Assembly: GCF_002211105.1 (NCBI RefSeq)
Contig: NZ_JPUA01000001.1
Coordinates: 114,059 to 166,739 of the forward strand
Origin: Halomonas campaniensis
Lineage (GTDB): Bacteria; Pseudomonadota; Gammaproteobacteria; Pseudomonadales; Halomonadaceae
Direction: 5' to 3'
DNA: 52,681 nucleotides
Shown: one piece after another, positions 8,936-18,846 of the stretch
Position numbering within the stretch: the first letter of the stretch is position 1
Layout of the letters: the number at the start of each line of letters is the position of its first letter
The notes under the pieces: model-generated
Database searches by the model: none
What the model was told of the DNA's origin: nothing
Seen by the model: only the letters and a program-made list of their open reading frames with translations
Made by a program: the position numbers and the translations under genes

Positions 8936-9822
8936 GCTTTATTTAGCTCTAGAAAGCCGCCCTCTTTGAGTACCTGTGCATAGCCTTCGCGGTAGCTGGG
9001 GAAGCGGAACTGATAACCAGTGCTCAATAGGCGCTGGTTATCGCAGCGTTTGCTAGTGCGCCGACGTAAAGGCGACTGCATGGTCTCGGTAGCTTCGACG
9101 TTAAGCTGCTCGGCCAGCCACATCATGACGTTATGCATGGTGACCGGTTCGCAGTCGCTACCCAGGTAGATATCCGCCAGCGTCTCACCTCGCTCCTGAT
9201 AACGAATCAGGTGCGCAATAATGCCGGTGCAGTCATCGCGGTGAATGCGGTTGGAGTACACCACCGGCGTGATCGCGGCCACACGGCCTTCAGCCACCTG
9301 ATGAATCAGCCGGTCGCGGCCTGGCCCATAAATGCCGGAAAAGCGAATCACCGTGCCGGGCAGGGAGTGATTGATTAGCGCCTGTTCGGCTTCGCGCATC
9401 AGAATGCCCGAGAAGCTCGTGGAGTCAGTGGGGCTCTCTTCATTGACCACTTCGCCCTCCTGCTGGCCGTGTACACTGGTCGAAGAAACAAAAAATACCC
9501 GGCGCGGAGGTATTTTGTGCTGTTCCATCACGCCCAGCACACGTTTTAAGCCTTCAGGGTAGGCGCTTTGATAGGCGCTTTCTTCGAAACGGTCAGCGCT
9601 GACGGTATACACCACATAGTCAGCTTGGGGCAGGCTTTTGGCATCGGCATCTTCAAGGCTATCCAGGTCTAACGCCAGCGGTTTAATGCCGGTGCCTTTT
9701 AAGGCTTCCACATTACGCCGTAGGCCTATCACCTCGTGCCCTTCCTCGAGTAACTCACGCCCAAGGTTGATCCCTATATCGCCACAGCCGATAATCAGTA
9801 CGGTTAGCTTCACCGTGCTCAC
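8932..9822 (-). CDS. NAD(P)-dependent epimerase/dehydratase-like SDR (YeeZ-like)
   Basis: The 296-residue atypical SDR has a Rossmann nucleotide-binding motif G-C-G-D-I-G at about 13-18. A serine-rich stretch ([11 protein letters not shown]) and [10 protein letters not shown] follow, as in the E. coli YeeZ family. The usual Y-x-x-x-K catalytic pair is not evident, and position-equivalent residues differ, so enzymatic activity is uncertain. These proteins are cytoplasmic and of unclear physiological role. It converges on ridA with a 4-bp overlap and is transcribed away from oxyR. Confidence 0.8.
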   Translation of the reverse strand: MSTVKLTVLIIGCGDIGINLGRELLEEGHEVIGLRRNVEALKGTGIKPLALDLDSLEDADAKSLPQADYVVYTVSADRFEESAYQSAYPEGLKRVLGVMEQHKIPPRRVFFVSSTSVHGQQEGEVVNEESPTDSTSFSGILMREAEQALINHSLPGTVIRFSGIYGPGRDRLIHQVAEGRVAAITPVVYSNRIHRDDCTGIIAHLIRYQERGETLADIYLGSDCEPVTMHNVMMWLAEQLNVEATETMQSPLRRRTSKRCDNQRLLSTGYQFRFPSYREGYAQVLKEGGFLELNKA

Positions 9823-9876
9823 TCCTCTTGATTAATATTCCCTATTAGATGCAAAGTCTCTACTAGATATGAGATT

Positions 9877-9895
9877 GTCGGTTAAGAAAACCGAC
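9877..9895. other. Short inverted repeat upstream of oxyR
   Basis: GTCGGTT and AACCGAC are separated by 5 bases in the 159-bp divergent region between the epimerase gene and oxyR. It may be an operator half or a leader hairpin. It is not followed by a T-run, so it is not a terminator. Confidence 0.35.
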
Positions 9896-9981
9896 GGCAG
9901 AGCTTGCTAGTCCTTTTCCATCCCGCTGACTGCCACTTTGTTAGTCACACGCTGCTACGAGAGGATGCCACTGGCACCGCT

Positions 9982-10911
9982 ATGACTTTAACAGAACTTC
10001 GCTACATCGTAACCCTTGCCCAGGAGCGCCACTTTGGCCGCGCGGCAGAGCGCTGCCACGTTTCGCAACCCACACTCTCGGTGGCGGTGAAAAAGCTGGA
10101 AGAAGAGCTCGAAACACCGCTGTTTGAGCGATCCAAATCCACCGTACAGGTTACCCCGCTGGGTGAAAAGATCGTCGCCCAGGCCCAGCGTGTGCTGGAG
10201 CAGAGCAGCCTGATTTTTCAGCTCGCCAGTGCGGGCAAGGATCAGTTGGCCAACCCGCTGCGCATAGGGGCGATTTACACCATTGGGCCCTACCTGTTTC
10301 CCCATCTAGTGCCAGCCCTGGCTAGCGCCGCCCCGCAGATGCCGCTGTATATTGAAGAGGGCATGACCGGCACCCTGCGCGGCAAGCTAAGAAGCGGCGA
10401 GCTGGATGTGATTATTGTCGCCCTGCCGTTTACCGAAACCGATGTGGTGACCAAGCCGATCTATGACGAAGCCTTTGAAGTGCTCATCCCCGCCAATCAC
10501 CCTTGGGTCGAGCGGGAAGCGATCAATAAAGAGGACTTGCTCGAAGAGCGCCTGCTGCTGCTCGGCGAAGGCCACTGCTTCCGCGATCAAATTCTGGAAG
10601 CCTGCCCGGCGATTACTCAAAAGCTTAATAGCCCCAATAATACGCTGATCGCCGAAGGCGGCTCGCTCGAGACCATTCGCCATATGGTGGCCTCACGGTT
10701 GGGCATCACCGTATTGCCGCAGTCTGCACTCGGCACCGACCAATACGAAAATGCCATGCTGGTCAGTCGACCCTTTGTGGAGCCAGCGCCGTCGCGCACC
10801 GTGGCGATCGCCTGGCGGGCAAGCTTCCCCCGGCCCAAAGCCATCGAGGCCCTTATCCAGGCGATCAGCCACTGCCGACAACCCGCCAAAGCCGTGAAAA
10901 GCGCCCCATGA
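9982..10911 (+). CDS. oxyR: Hydrogen peroxide-sensing LysR regulator OxyR
   Basis: A 309-residue LysR-type regulator. The N-terminal winged helix is R-H-F-G-R-A-A-E-R-C-H-V-S-Q-P-T-L-S. The redox pair is exactly where E. coli OxyR has it: C199 (G-H-C-F-R-D-Q) and C208, which form a disulphide on peroxide exposure and switch on catalase/peroxiredoxin genes. The start at 9982 gives this matching numbering. The frame extends further upstream but without a ribosome site, and GAGAGG lies 17 bp from the ATG, which is loose. The stop overlaps the recG start (ATGA), so the two are cotranscribed. Confidence 0.95.
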   Translation: MTLTELRYIVTLAQERHFGRAAERCHVSQPTLSVAVKKLEEELETPLFERSKSTVQVTPLGEKIVAQAQRVLEQSSLIFQLASAGKDQLANPLRIGAIYTIGPYLFPHLVPALASAAPQMPLYIEEGMTGTLRGKLRSGELDVIIVALPFTETDVVTKPIYDEAFEVLIPANHPWVEREAINKEDLLEERLLLLGEGHCFRDQILEACPAITQKLNSPNNTLIAEGGSLETIRHMVASRLGITVLPQSALGTDQYENAMLVSRPFVEPAPSRTVAIAWRASFPRPKAIEALIQAISHCRQPAKAVKSAP

Positions 10912-12986
10912 GTGACCTCTCCGCGCCGATAACCGCGCTGAAGGGCGTAGGCGAAGCGCTGGCGCTGAAGCTGGGCCGGCTGGGGATCGAGCGGGTCAGC
11001 GATCTGCTGTTTCACCTGCCGCTGCGCTATCAGGATCGCACCCGGCTGACGCCGATTGGCCTGCTACGCGCCGGCCAGGAGGCGGTGATAGAGGGTGAAG
11101 TGACCGCTTGCGATGTGGTCAAAGGGCGCCGGCGAAGCCTGCTGGTGCGTCTACGCGATGCCAGCGGTATTTTGAGCCTGCGCTTTTTTCACTTCTCCCC
11201 CGCCCAGCAACAGCAGCTGCGCCCTGGCGCCACGGTGCGGGCGTTTGGTGAAGCGCGTGCCGGGGCGACCGGTTTAGAGGTCTATCACCCGGAATACCGG
11301 CTCAGCGGCGGTAGTGAGACCCCGGTGGAAGAGTACTTCACGCCGATTTACCCTACCACCGAAGGCTTGAACCAGCCGCGGCTACGCGCCCTGGCTCAGC
11401 AGGCGCTGGGTTTACTGGACGACGCCCCCGAGGCCTTGCCCGATGTGATACCCGATGCGCTTCTCACGCGCTTCCAACTGCCGGGCCTACACGCCAGCCT
11501 GCACTTGCTGCACCAGCCGCCTCCCGATGTGAATATAGAGCAGTTGACCAGCGGCCAGCACCCGGCCACGCGCAGGCTAGCGCTGGAGGAACTGCTCGCC
11601 CACCAATTAAGCCTGCGCGAAGTGCGCCTGCGTATTCAGGCGGATGGCGCACCGACGCTACCCTCCGGGCGCAGCCTGCAGGCGCGCTTTTTGGCCCAAC
11701 TGCCCTTTGCCTTAACCGGCGCGCAGCGCCGCGTGCTGGAAGAGATCAGCCACGATTTAAGCCGACCGGCGCCCATGCTGCGGCTGATTCAGGGTGATGT
11801 GGGCTCGGGCAAGACTGTGGTAGCCGCCATGGCTGCGCTGAGCGCCCTGGCGGGCAATTGCCAGGCGGCGATCATGGCGCCGACGGAAATCCTCGCAGAG
11901 CAGCACTACCGCTCGTTTAAAGCCTGGTTTGAGCCGCTGGGCATCGAAGTGGCGTGGCTGGCGGGCAAGCTTAAAGGCAAAGCGCGGCTGGATGCCAAGG
12001 CGGCGATCGCCGATGGCCGCGCGCGCATGGTGGTGGGTACACACGCGCTGTTTCAAGACGATGTGCACTTCCAGTGTTTAGGGTTGGCGATTATTGACGA
12101 ACAGCACCGCTTTGGCGTGCACCAGCGTTTAGCGCTACGCGAGAAGGGCGAGGCGGGCGGGCTAACCCCGCACCAGTTGATCATGACCGCTACGCCGATT
12201 CCCCGCACTCTGGCCATGAGCGCCTATGCGGATCTCGATGTTTCCGTGATCGACGAGCTGCCCCCCGGCCGCACGCCAGTCAAAACCGTGGTGGTGCCCG
12301 ACGAACGCCGTCCGGAAGTCGTGAAACGCATACAGTTAGCTTGTAGCGAAGGCCGCCAGGCCTACTGGGTGTGCACCTTGATCGATGAATCCGAGGTACT
12401 GCAGTGCCAGGCCGCCGAGGTCACCCGCGACGAGCTCACGGTCGCCTTGCCTGAACTGGCGGTGGGCTTGGTTCACGGGCGGATGAAATCCAGCGAGAAA
12501 GCCGAAGTCATGACCGCCTTCAAAGCAGGTGAGCTGGATCTGCTGGTCGCTACCACGGTAATCGAAGTCGGGGTGGATGTGCCCAACGCCAGCCTGATGA
12601 TTATCGAAAACCCGGAGCGCTTGGGGCTTTCGCAGCTTCACCAGCTACGCGGTCGGGTAGGCCGTGGCAGCACGGAAAGCTTCTGTGTGCTGCTCTACCA
12701 TCCGCCGCTGTCGAAAAGCTCCCGCCAGCGCTTGGCGGTGATGCGCGAAACCACCGACGGCTTCCGTATCGCCGAGAAAGACCTGGAGATCCGCGGCCCC
12801 GGCGAAGTGCTCGGCACCCGCCAAACCGGCCTGGCGCAGATGAAAATCGCCGACCTGGAGCGCGATGCCGACCTGTTAGAGCGGGTAACGGCCATGGCCC
12901 AAACGCTACAGGGCAACCCCGACATCACCGCCGTGCTGGTGCGCCGTTGGTTAGGTGAGGCAGCAGGGCGCTATGGGCAGGTGTAG
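10908..12986 (+). CDS. recG: ATP-dependent DNA helicase RecG
   Basis: The 692-residue protein remodels stalled replication forks and branched recombination intermediates. The N-terminal wedge/OB domain begins L-K-G-V-G-E-A-L-A. Walker A is G-D-V-G-S-G-K-T at about 295-302, and the DEAH-type motif is D-E-Q-H at about 397-400. Motif VI (Q-L-R-G-R-V-G-R-G) and the RecG C-terminal segment G-T-R-Q-T-G are present. It starts inside the oxyR stop codon, the conserved oxyR-recG arrangement, and ends 9 bp from the convergent YccS-like gene. Confidence 0.97.
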   Translation: MSDLSAPITALKGVGEALALKLGRLGIERVSDLLFHLPLRYQDRTRLTPIGLLRAGQEAVIEGEVTACDVVKGRRRSLLVRLRDASGILSLRFFHFSPAQQQQLRPGATVRAFGEARAGATGLEVYHPEYRLSGGSETPVEEYFTPIYPTTEGLNQPRLRALAQQALGLLDDAPEALPDVIPDALLTRFQLPGLHASLHLLHQPPPDVNIEQLTSGQHPATRRLALEELLAHQLSLREVRLRIQADGAPTLPSGRSLQARFLAQLPFALTGAQRRVLEEISHDLSRPAPMLRLIQGDVGSGKTVVAAMAALSALAGNCQAAIMAPTEILAEQHYRSFKAWFEPLGIEVAWLAGKLKGKARLDAKAAIADGRARMVVGTHALFQDDVHFQCLGLAIIDEQHRFGVHQRLALREKGEAGGLTPHQLIMTATPIPRTLAMSAYADLDVSVIDELPPGRTPVKTVVVPDERRPEVVKRIQLACSEGRQAYWVCTLIDESEVLQCQAAEVTRDELTVALPELAVGLVHGRMKSSEKAEVMTAFKAGELDLLVATTVIEVGVDVPNASLMIIENPERLGLSQLHQLRGRVGRGSTESFCVLLYHPPLSKSSRQRLAVMRETTDGFRIAEKDLEIRGPGEVLGTRQTGLAQMKIADLERDADLLERVTAMAQTLQGNPDITAVLVRRWLGEAAGRYGQV

Positions 12987-12995
12987 TGAGTGTGG

Positions 12996-15200
12996 TTAGG
13001 CGCTAGCTGTGCTGGGCGCGTGCTCTTCACTTCCCACCAACCGATTAGCGGCTTCGCCCAGCGGGGCGAGCTGCTCGGTAATAAGGCGTAGCTGGCTCTG
13101 GATAGGGCGGTAGAGCGTGGCGGCTTTTTCATCTGCAGATAGCGCACTTTGCTCTTCTAGCTGGGCTAATAACTCGGCAGCTTTATTCGCTAGTGGCTCA
13201 ACCGGCTGGCGCTGGTTTAATCGCTCGGCGATTTGTCCCAGCAGCTCACCAATACGTTTTGCTACTGGCACTAGCGTGGCGTCATCTTCATCGTCTGCTA
13301 ACTGGTGACGATGGGCGCCCAAGGCGGAGAGGTGGCTGAGTAGGGTATTGGAGAGCACTAAAAAGCGTAGCCCGTTGTCCGCATCCAGTTTTCGGTAGTG
13401 CCCCGGCTCATGAAGCATATTGGTGAGCAGCGTGGAGAGCGCTGCATCGGCGTTATGGGCATTGCGTCGCGCTAGGCGATAGGCCAAGTCATCCTGCTTG
13501 CCCTCCTCGTACTGGTGGATAATCTCTTCCAGGTAGCGGCGGTGGTTATTAAGCGCATTGGCAGCTTCCCGGTAGAGCCTGCGCCCCTGCCAATCGGGCA
13601 GAATAAAAAACACCGCTAAGCCCGCGATGAGTGAGCCGAGCAGGGTGTCGAGCAGCCGCGGCAGGATCAGGTCGTAGCCATCGCCTACCTGGTTGAAACT
13701 GCACAGCACCAATAGGGTGATGGAAGCGGTGGCGATGACGTAGTGTTTTTCGCGGTTGGCGAAGAAGGAAACCCCGGCGGCCACGGCGATTATGCTCTGC
13801 ACCAGCGGGTGCGGAAAGAGGCTGATCGACGCCCAACCCACTGTCAGGCCCAATACCGTGCCCATAATCCGCTGTGACAAAAATCGTCGCGTGGTGGCAA
13901 AGTTGGGCCGGCAGACAAAAAGCGTGGTGAGCAGAATCCAGAAGCCCTGCTCAGGGTCGATCCACTGCATTAGCCCATAGCCAGTGGTGAGGGCAATAGA
14001 GAGTCGCACCGCGTGGCGAAAGGTGGGGGAGCCAAGGGTAAAGTTGAGGCGCACCCGCTTCCACGCTTCGAGCAAACTGGATGGCGAGCGGTCATACAGT
14101 GAACTGTCGCGCCGCTCATCGCTGACACCAGGATTGTGGGCACTGGCGAGCTGGTTTTCCAGCGTGGCCAGGTTCTCTGCCAGCGCGCTGAGCGGGTAGA
14201 GCAGCGGGCGCCATTCGGGCTTGCCCCGGTCGCGCAGGTTTTCGATGGAAGCGTGAAGGTCGGCCAGGGCCTCTTCGCTCTGCTGGTGATCAAACGGTCT
14301 ATTGAGTAGCAGTGATTTGGCTAGCTGACGGCAGGAGCGACCCTGTTGATCCAGCAGCCGCTGGCAGCGAAACAGCACATCGTGGTGGAAAAAAGCCTTG
14401 CTGAGCGCACTATAGGGGTAGTGTGTGGAGCTGGCACGCTCGTGAATATCCTGGGCGATAAAGTAGATACGCAGGTAGCGGTTAAGCTTTTGGTCGCCGC
14501 GCTGGCCCTCTAAGCGCCTGAAAATCATCTCTTTGGCTTGATTAAGCGCAGCAACGACTTGGCCATTCTGGCGGGCTAGCGCCACCCGACGCGCTTCAAC
14601 ATCGACACCTCTCACGGGCTCAAACAGCGCTGATTTCAAAACCAGGAGTTCACCCAGCGCTTTGTACACCCGTGCCATGCTCTGTTTGACCGGTTGGCGG
14701 GAAAACAGCGCGCACCACACCACTGAAATCAGCCCATACCAGGCTGCCCCGGCCAACAGCAGCAGTTGGCGTGCCGCTACGTCGCCATCTACGCCACCAT
14801 GTTGCTCGATATTGATCATCGAGTAGATGGATAGAATCAGCGTACCTGAGGCAATCGTCGCGTAGCGCTGGCCGATGGCGCCGAGCATGATCAGACAAAA
14901 GGTCGAAAGTCCCAGCCCCACTACAAATAGCCAAGGCCAGGGAAACAGCCACTGGACAATAAAGGAGGCCGAGGTAAAACAGACCAGCGTTACCAGCAGC
15001 GCTTGCAGCCGCCCTTGCCAGCTGTCGTCGGTTTCAGACAGCGCGCAGGCGATGATGCCCAGAAACAGTGGGATGACCAGCGCCACATCGCCGATTAGAC
15101 CGCTGAACAGCAATGCGCCGCTGAACGCTATAAAAACGCGCAGGCTGTAGGCGAATTTATCCAGCGTCCAAAGGCGCCGTAGCGGCAAAGAAATGGGCAT
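12996..15200 (-). CDS. YccS/YhfK-family inner-membrane protein (FUSC family)
   Basis: The 734-residue protein has two blocks of about six hydrophobic segments (about 15-190 and 395-525). They are separated and followed by soluble helical regions, the double-FUSC layout of E. coli YccS. Motifs such as R-V-F-I-A-F-S-G-A at the start and R-L-S-I-A-L-T-T-G-Y-G-L at the second block fit that family. FUSC proteins include the aromatic acid exporter AaeB, so efflux of an organic acid is possible, but YccS itself is uncharacterised. The gene is divergent from the DUF3100 gene, with 172 bp between. Confidence 0.85.
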   Translation of the reverse strand: MPISLPLRRLWTLDKFAYSLRVFIAFSGALLFSGLIGDVALVIPLFLGIIACALSETDDSWQGRLQALLVTLVCFTSASFIVQWLFPWPWLFVVGLGLSTFCLIMLGAIGQRYATIASGTLILSIYSMINIEQHGGVDGDVAARQLLLLAGAAWYGLISVVWCALFSRQPVKQSMARVYKALGELLVLKSALFEPVRGVDVEARRVALARQNGQVVAALNQAKEMIFRRLEGQRGDQKLNRYLRIYFIAQDIHERASSTHYPYSALSKAFFHHDVLFRCQRLLDQQGRSCRQLAKSLLLNRPFDHQQSEEALADLHASIENLRDRGKPEWRPLLYPLSALAENLATLENQLASAHNPGVSDERRDSSLYDRSPSSLLEAWKRVRLNFTLGSPTFRHAVRLSIALTTGYGLMQWIDPEQGFWILLTTLFVCRPNFATTRRFLSQRIMGTVLGLTVGWASISLFPHPLVQSIIAVAAGVSFFANREKHYVIATASITLLVLCSFNQVGDGYDLILPRLLDTLLGSLIAGLAVFFILPDWQGRRLYREAANALNNHRRYLEEIIHQYEEGKQDDLAYRLARRNAHNADAALSTLLTNMLHEPGHYRKLDADNGLRFLVLSNTLLSHLSALGAHRHQLADDEDDATLVPVAKRIGELLGQIAERLNQRQPVEPLANKAAELLAQLEEQSALSADEKAATLYRPIQSQLRLITEQLAPLGEAANRLVGSEEHAPSTASA

Positions 15201-15372
15201 AGAAACTCTTATAGGTGGTTGTTAGACTTTAGTATAACGTTGTGGGTGCTGGATGTCGCTACCTCTGCTATCAACGCTTGAGTGTTCTAAAAAATAGCGC
15301 ACTAAAGCCCTATGATTGAAACAGTAACCTTTCGATACTCGGAGTGACTCTAAAAAGAACAGGGACACTCCT

Positions 15373-16191
15373 ATGGATCTCAAACTGCTGCTGGACTGGC
15401 GTCTGCACCTCACGGTGATCTTGACGTCAATGTTTGCCGAGTGGATCGGCATCGTACGTATCCCCCTTGGGCCTGGAACACTGCTGTTACTACCGCTGCT
15501 CTATGCCTTTGTGATTGGCGTACTGTTCAACCCTCACCTTTTCTCGGCCATGGGCAAGGTTATTCCCAAGCCGGTCAGCAATGCCGCAGGCCCGATCATT
15601 CTGATCGCTATTTTGCCGTTTATTGCCAAGTTTGGCTCCACCATCGGCCCCGCCATTGAGCAAATTATCGCCGCTGGCCCGGCGTTGATACTCCAGGAAC
15701 TGGGCAATCTGGGCACCATGCTAATCGCGCTGCCCTTTGCGGTATTAGTGCTCAAAATGGGCCGGGAAGCGATCGGTGCTACCTACTCTATCGCCCGCGA
15801 ACCCAATATTGCCATTATTTCAGACCGTTACGGGCTAAGAAGCCCTGAAGGTATCGGCATTATGGGCGTTTATGTGGTGGGCACCATGTTCGGCACGCTC
15901 TACTTTGCCTTAATGGCGGGCTATATCGCCTCGTTGGATATTCTCGATATTCGTGCTCTGGCCATGGCCTGTGGGGTGGGCAGTGGCAGTATGGTGGCCG
16001 CGTGCTCGGCTGCGTTAGCCGAAGCGGTTCCGGCATCCAAGGATGAGCTGCTCGCCTTTGCCGGAGCCAGCAACCTGCTTACTTATGCCACTGGCCTGTA
16101 TATCTCGCTATTTATCGCGCTCCCAATCACCGAGTGGATGTACAAGCGCTTAAAAGGTTCGCGTCAGGAGGTTAGCCATGAAAACTCATGA
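15373..16191 (+). CDS. DUF3100 multispanning membrane protein
   Basis: The 272-residue protein is mostly hydrophobic with roughly 8 membrane segments. It matches what I know of the DUF3100 family (R-I-P-L-G-P-G-T near the start, the internal G-V-G-S-G-S-M-V-A-A-C-S loop). No substrate is established for the family. It is the first gene of an apparent operon with a second small membrane protein, an M20 amidohydrolase and two dehydrogenases. A two-component permease feeding the amidohydrolase is therefore a reasonable inference. The next gene starts 14 bp before this one ends, indicating coupling. Confidence 0.75.
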   Translation: MDLKLLLDWRLHLTVILTSMFAEWIGIVRIPLGPGTLLLLPLLYAFVIGVLFNPHLFSAMGKVIPKPVSNAAGPIILIAILPFIAKFGSTIGPAIEQIIAAGPALILQELGNLGTMLIALPFAVLVLKMGREAIGATYSIAREPNIAIISDRYGLRSPEGIGIMGVYVVGTMFGTLYFALMAGYIASLDILDIRALAMACGVGSGSMVAACSAALAEAVPASKDELLAFAGASNLLTYATGLYISLFIALPITEWMYKRLKGSRQEVSHENS

Positions 16192-16672
16192 GAGCACGGT
16201 CGATCAGTTTGATGCCGAAGCGCTGAAAGAGCTGCGCCCGGAAAACCAACTCGGTAAAACGGCTTTAGTTCTGGCCGCCGTGTGTATCGCTGCGTGGTTT
16301 AGCAATATCGTCAACGGTTCGCCGCTGCTAGACGCGCTGCCCGGCATGCTGATTCTGTATGTGATGGTCATTATCGGTTTGGTGATTGGCCGGTTTTGCC
16401 CATTTTACCTACCCAGCGTGGCCTGGGTGTCGCTGGTGAGCATTATCGCAACGCTGCCCTTTTTTCCGGGTAACGGCTGGATAATCGCCCGATTGGCCGA
16501 AGTGGACTTTCTTGCGGTGGTCACACCGGTACTGGCCTACGCAGGGCTGGCGCTGACCGGCCGTGAGTTTGCCATGTTCAAGCAAACCGGCTGGAAGCTG
16601 GTAATTGTGGCCCTGCTGGTCTTTACCGGTACCTTTATCGGCTCTGCCGTTGTCGCTCACGTGATGCTTTAA
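16178..16672 (+). CDS. Small membrane protein, partner of DUF3100 protein
   Basis: The 164-residue protein has a hydrophilic N-terminus (about 30 residues) and four or five hydrophobic segments (V-L-A-A-V-C-I-A-A-W-F, M-L-I-L-Y-V-M-V-I-I-G-L-V-I-G and others). I do not recognise a characterised family. The 14-bp overlap with the DUF3100 gene and the 9-bp gap to the amidohydrolase gene imply a single functional unit. The most likely role is the second subunit of a transporter whose substrate is cleaved by the downstream enzyme. GTCAGGAGG at about 16163-16171 supplies the ribosome site. Confidence 0.65.
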   Translation: MKTHESTVDQFDAEALKELRPENQLGKTALVLAAVCIAAWFSNIVNGSPLLDALPGMLILYVMVIIGLVIGRFCPFYLPSVAWVSLVSIIATLPFFPGNGWIIARLAEVDFLAVVTPVLAYAGLALTGREFAMFKQTGWKLVIVALLVFTGTFIGSAVVAHVML

Positions 16673-16681
16673 GGATAGACG

Positions 16682-17839
16682 ATGACTGCTTCAGTAGACT
16701 TACCGGATAGCGCAGAACTAAAAGCGTGGCGCCATGATTTTCACCAGCACCCAGAAACGGCTTTTGAGGAGCACCGCACCAGCGCGCGTATTGCCGAGCT
16801 GCTGACTGAGTGGGGCTTTGAGGTAACCACCGGCATTGCCGGTACCGGCGTAGTGGCGGCCTTGGATGGCCGTTTGGGTGAAGGTAAAACCATCGGCCTG
16901 CGGGCCGATATCGACGCCCTGGATATTCGCGAAGAGACGGCGCTTGCCTACGCTTCCAAGACGCCTGGCAAGATGCACGCCTGCGGCCATGATGGCCATA
17001 CCACCATGTTATTGGGCGCCGCCTGGGCGTTAAAGCAGCAGCCGGATTTCAAAGGCCGGGTGGTGTTTATCTTTCAGCCCGCCGAAGAGAACGCCGGCGG
17101 TGGGCGGGTGATGGTCGAAGAAGGCCTGTTTGAGCGCTTCCCTATGGACGCCGTGTACGGCCTGCACAACTGGCCGGGCCTGCCCGTGGGCGTTGCCGCA
17201 GTGCACGATACCGACGTGATGGCTGCTTTCGACATCTTTAGCCTGACGCTGACCGGCAAAGGCTGCCACGCAGCGATGCCGCACTTAGGGACTGATACGG
17301 TATTGGCGAGCTGCCAATTGATCAGCCAACTGCAGGGACTGGTGAGCCGCGAGACGCCCCCGGATAAATCCGCGGTACTCAGTTTCACCAGCATTAACGC
17401 GGGGGATACCTTTAACGTGATTCCCGAACAGGTGGCGTTGCGCGGCACGCTGCGCTGCTTTGATATGACACTTAAAGAGCACTTAGAGACGCGCTTTAAG
17501 CAGGCGATTGCAAGCCTGGCGGAGTTTCATGGCTTGACCGTTGAGCTGGATTACCAACGCTGTTATCCCGCCACTACCAATACCCCTGAAAACGCGCAGC
17601 ACTGCGCCACGGTACTGGAGAGCTTACTCGGTAGCGAGAATGTAATTCGTAACCCGCCGCCCAGCATGGCCTCTGAGGATTTCTCGTTTCTACTTGCCGA
17701 GCGCCCCGGTGCCTATATCTGGATGGGCAACGGCGAGGAGTCCGCTTCGCTGCATAACCCTCGCTATGATTTTAACGATGCATTGTTACCGTTGGGTGCA
17801 CGCTACTGGGTGGAGCTGGTAAGGGCGCTGCTCGTCTAA
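16682..17839 (+). CDS. M20-family amidohydrolase (N-acyl amino acid hydrolase/hippurate hydrolase type)
   Basis: The 385-residue zinc-dependent peptidase of the HipO/AbgB-like M20D group cleaves N-acyl or N-carbamoyl amino acids. The metal site is visible as M-H-A-C-G-H-D-G-H-T (C101, H103), E-E in Q-P-A-E-E-N at about 136-137, and H162 in L-H-N-W-P-G. The dimerisation domain has the conserved G-K-G-C-H-A-A-M-P-H. The ATG lies 9 bp after the preceding gene. Together with the two upstream membrane proteins it suggests uptake and deacylation of an amide substrate. Confidence 0.88.
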   Translation: MTASVDLPDSAELKAWRHDFHQHPETAFEEHRTSARIAELLTEWGFEVTTGIAGTGVVAALDGRLGEGKTIGLRADIDALDIREETALAYASKTPGKMHACGHDGHTTMLLGAAWALKQQPDFKGRVVFIFQPAEENAGGGRVMVEEGLFERFPMDAVYGLHNWPGLPVGVAAVHDTDVMAAFDIFSLTLTGKGCHAAMPHLGTDTVLASCQLISQLQGLVSRETPPDKSAVLSFTSINAGDTFNVIPEQVALRGTLRCFDMTLKEHLETRFKQAIASLAEFHGLTVELDYQRCYPATTNTPENAQHCATVLESLLGSENVIRNPPPSMASEDFSFLLAERPGAYIWMGNGEESASLHNPRYDFNDALLPLGARYWVELVRALLV

Positions 17840-17881
17840 ATTCCTGACTTAATACACGTTATTCGCTCTCTGATGCCCACT

Positions 17882-17901
17882 GGGTAGGGGAGCGTCTACC
17901 C
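17882..17901 (+). other. Hairpin between amidohydrolase and dehydrogenase genes
   Basis: GGGTAG and CTACCC flank an 8-base loop in the 101-bp gap. No T-run follows, so it is more likely an mRNA stabilising or processing hairpin, or an operator, than a terminator. AAAGGAGC follows as the ribosome site for the next gene. Confidence 0.35.
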
Positions 17902-17940
17902 GGAACATAGCGTCTTCATGACGTTTAAAGGAGCTTTACT

Positions 17941-18846
17941 ATGTCTCTAGTCACCACCCCTTTATCGATTACTGTGATTGGATTGGGTCAGATGGGCGGC
18001 AATATGGCGCTCACCCTCAAAGCAGCAGGGTTTGAAGTGACGGGTAGCGATCTATTTGAGCAGGCGCGGTCGCGCCTCGCTGCCCAGGGGGTACCCGTCG
18101 TGGCGCCCGAAGAACTGCCTGCAAGCGATGTGTACCTGCTGTCGCTACCTACTTCCGCCCATGTGCGCGAGGTGATCGAGCAATCACCGGGCTTACTCAA
18201 CCTAGCGCCGAAAGGCAGTGTGATTGTAGATACGTCGACAAGTGACCCTCAGGTTAGTCGCGAACTGGCTGAAAACGTCATCGCAGCGGGCCTTGAGTGG
18301 CTGGACGCCCCCGTCAGCGGCGGCCCGAAAGGAGCTGCCAGCGGCAAGCTGGGGATGTTGCTGGGAGGCGATGAACGCACTATCGAACGGGTATTGCCGA
18401 TGCTGGAAGCGATGTCGGCCAAGCGCACCCATGTGGGCGGCCCGGGCAGCGGCCATGTGGTCAAACTTGCTAATAATTACCTGTGTGCCGCGCACTTGTT
18501 AACCACCGCCGAAGCCGTGGCGATGGCAGCCAAAGCGGGCGTCGACCCCGCCGCCTGCTTGGCGGGCCTTAATAGCGGCTCAGGGCGCAGCGCGGTTAGC
18601 GAGGTGAACTTCCCGGAGTGGGTGCTGAGCGAGCGTTTCGATTCGGGCTTTACCACCGGTTTGATGCGCAAAGACCTGCGCTTGGCGCGGGATGCCGCTG
18701 AGCAGCTGGATATCCCCTTACCGCTGTTACAGGCCGTGGTCGATGCCTGGCATGCTAACCCCGAACAACCAAGCGATAGCGATGACTTTAACCATATCAC
18801 CACGCCGATATTAACGCGTGCCAGCCAGGCGGAGGAGCAGTCATGA
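17941..18846 (+). CDS. NAD(P)-dependent beta-hydroxyacid dehydrogenase (3-hydroxyisobutyrate dehydrogenase family)
   Basis: The 301-residue protein has the N-terminal Rossmann motif G-L-G-Q-M-G-G at 14-20. It has the substrate loop D-A-P-V-S-G-G at 122-128 and the catalytic lysine K175 in G-H-V-V-K-L-A-N-N, the standard pattern of this family. Substrates in the family include 3-hydroxyisobutyrate, L-threonate, tartronate semialdehyde and L-serine, and none can be chosen from sequence alone. Its stop overlaps the start of the aldehyde dehydrogenase gene (ATGA), suggesting sequential oxidation of a hydroxy acid or aldehyde. Confidence 0.85.
   Translation: MSLVTTPLSITVIGLGQMGGNMALTLKAAGFEVTGSDLFEQARSRLAAQGVPVVAPEELPASDVYLLSLPTSAHVREVIEQSPGLLNLAPKGSVIVDTSTSDPQVSRELAENVIAAGLEWLDAPVSGGPKGAASGKLGMLLGGDERTIERVLPMLEAMSAKRTHVGGPGSGHVVKLANNYLCAAHLLTTAEAVAMAAKAGVDPAACLAGLNSGSGRSAVSEVNFPEWVLSERFDSGFTTGLMRKDLRLARDAAEQLDIPLPLLQAVVDAWHANPEQPSDSDDFNHITTPILTRASQAEEQS

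Noticed and set aside
9965..9985. Six-codon frame ending in the ATGA at the oxyR start, as a possible leader peptide.
   Set aside because: The GAGAGG directly abuts its ATG, leaving no proper spacing, so translation is doubtful.
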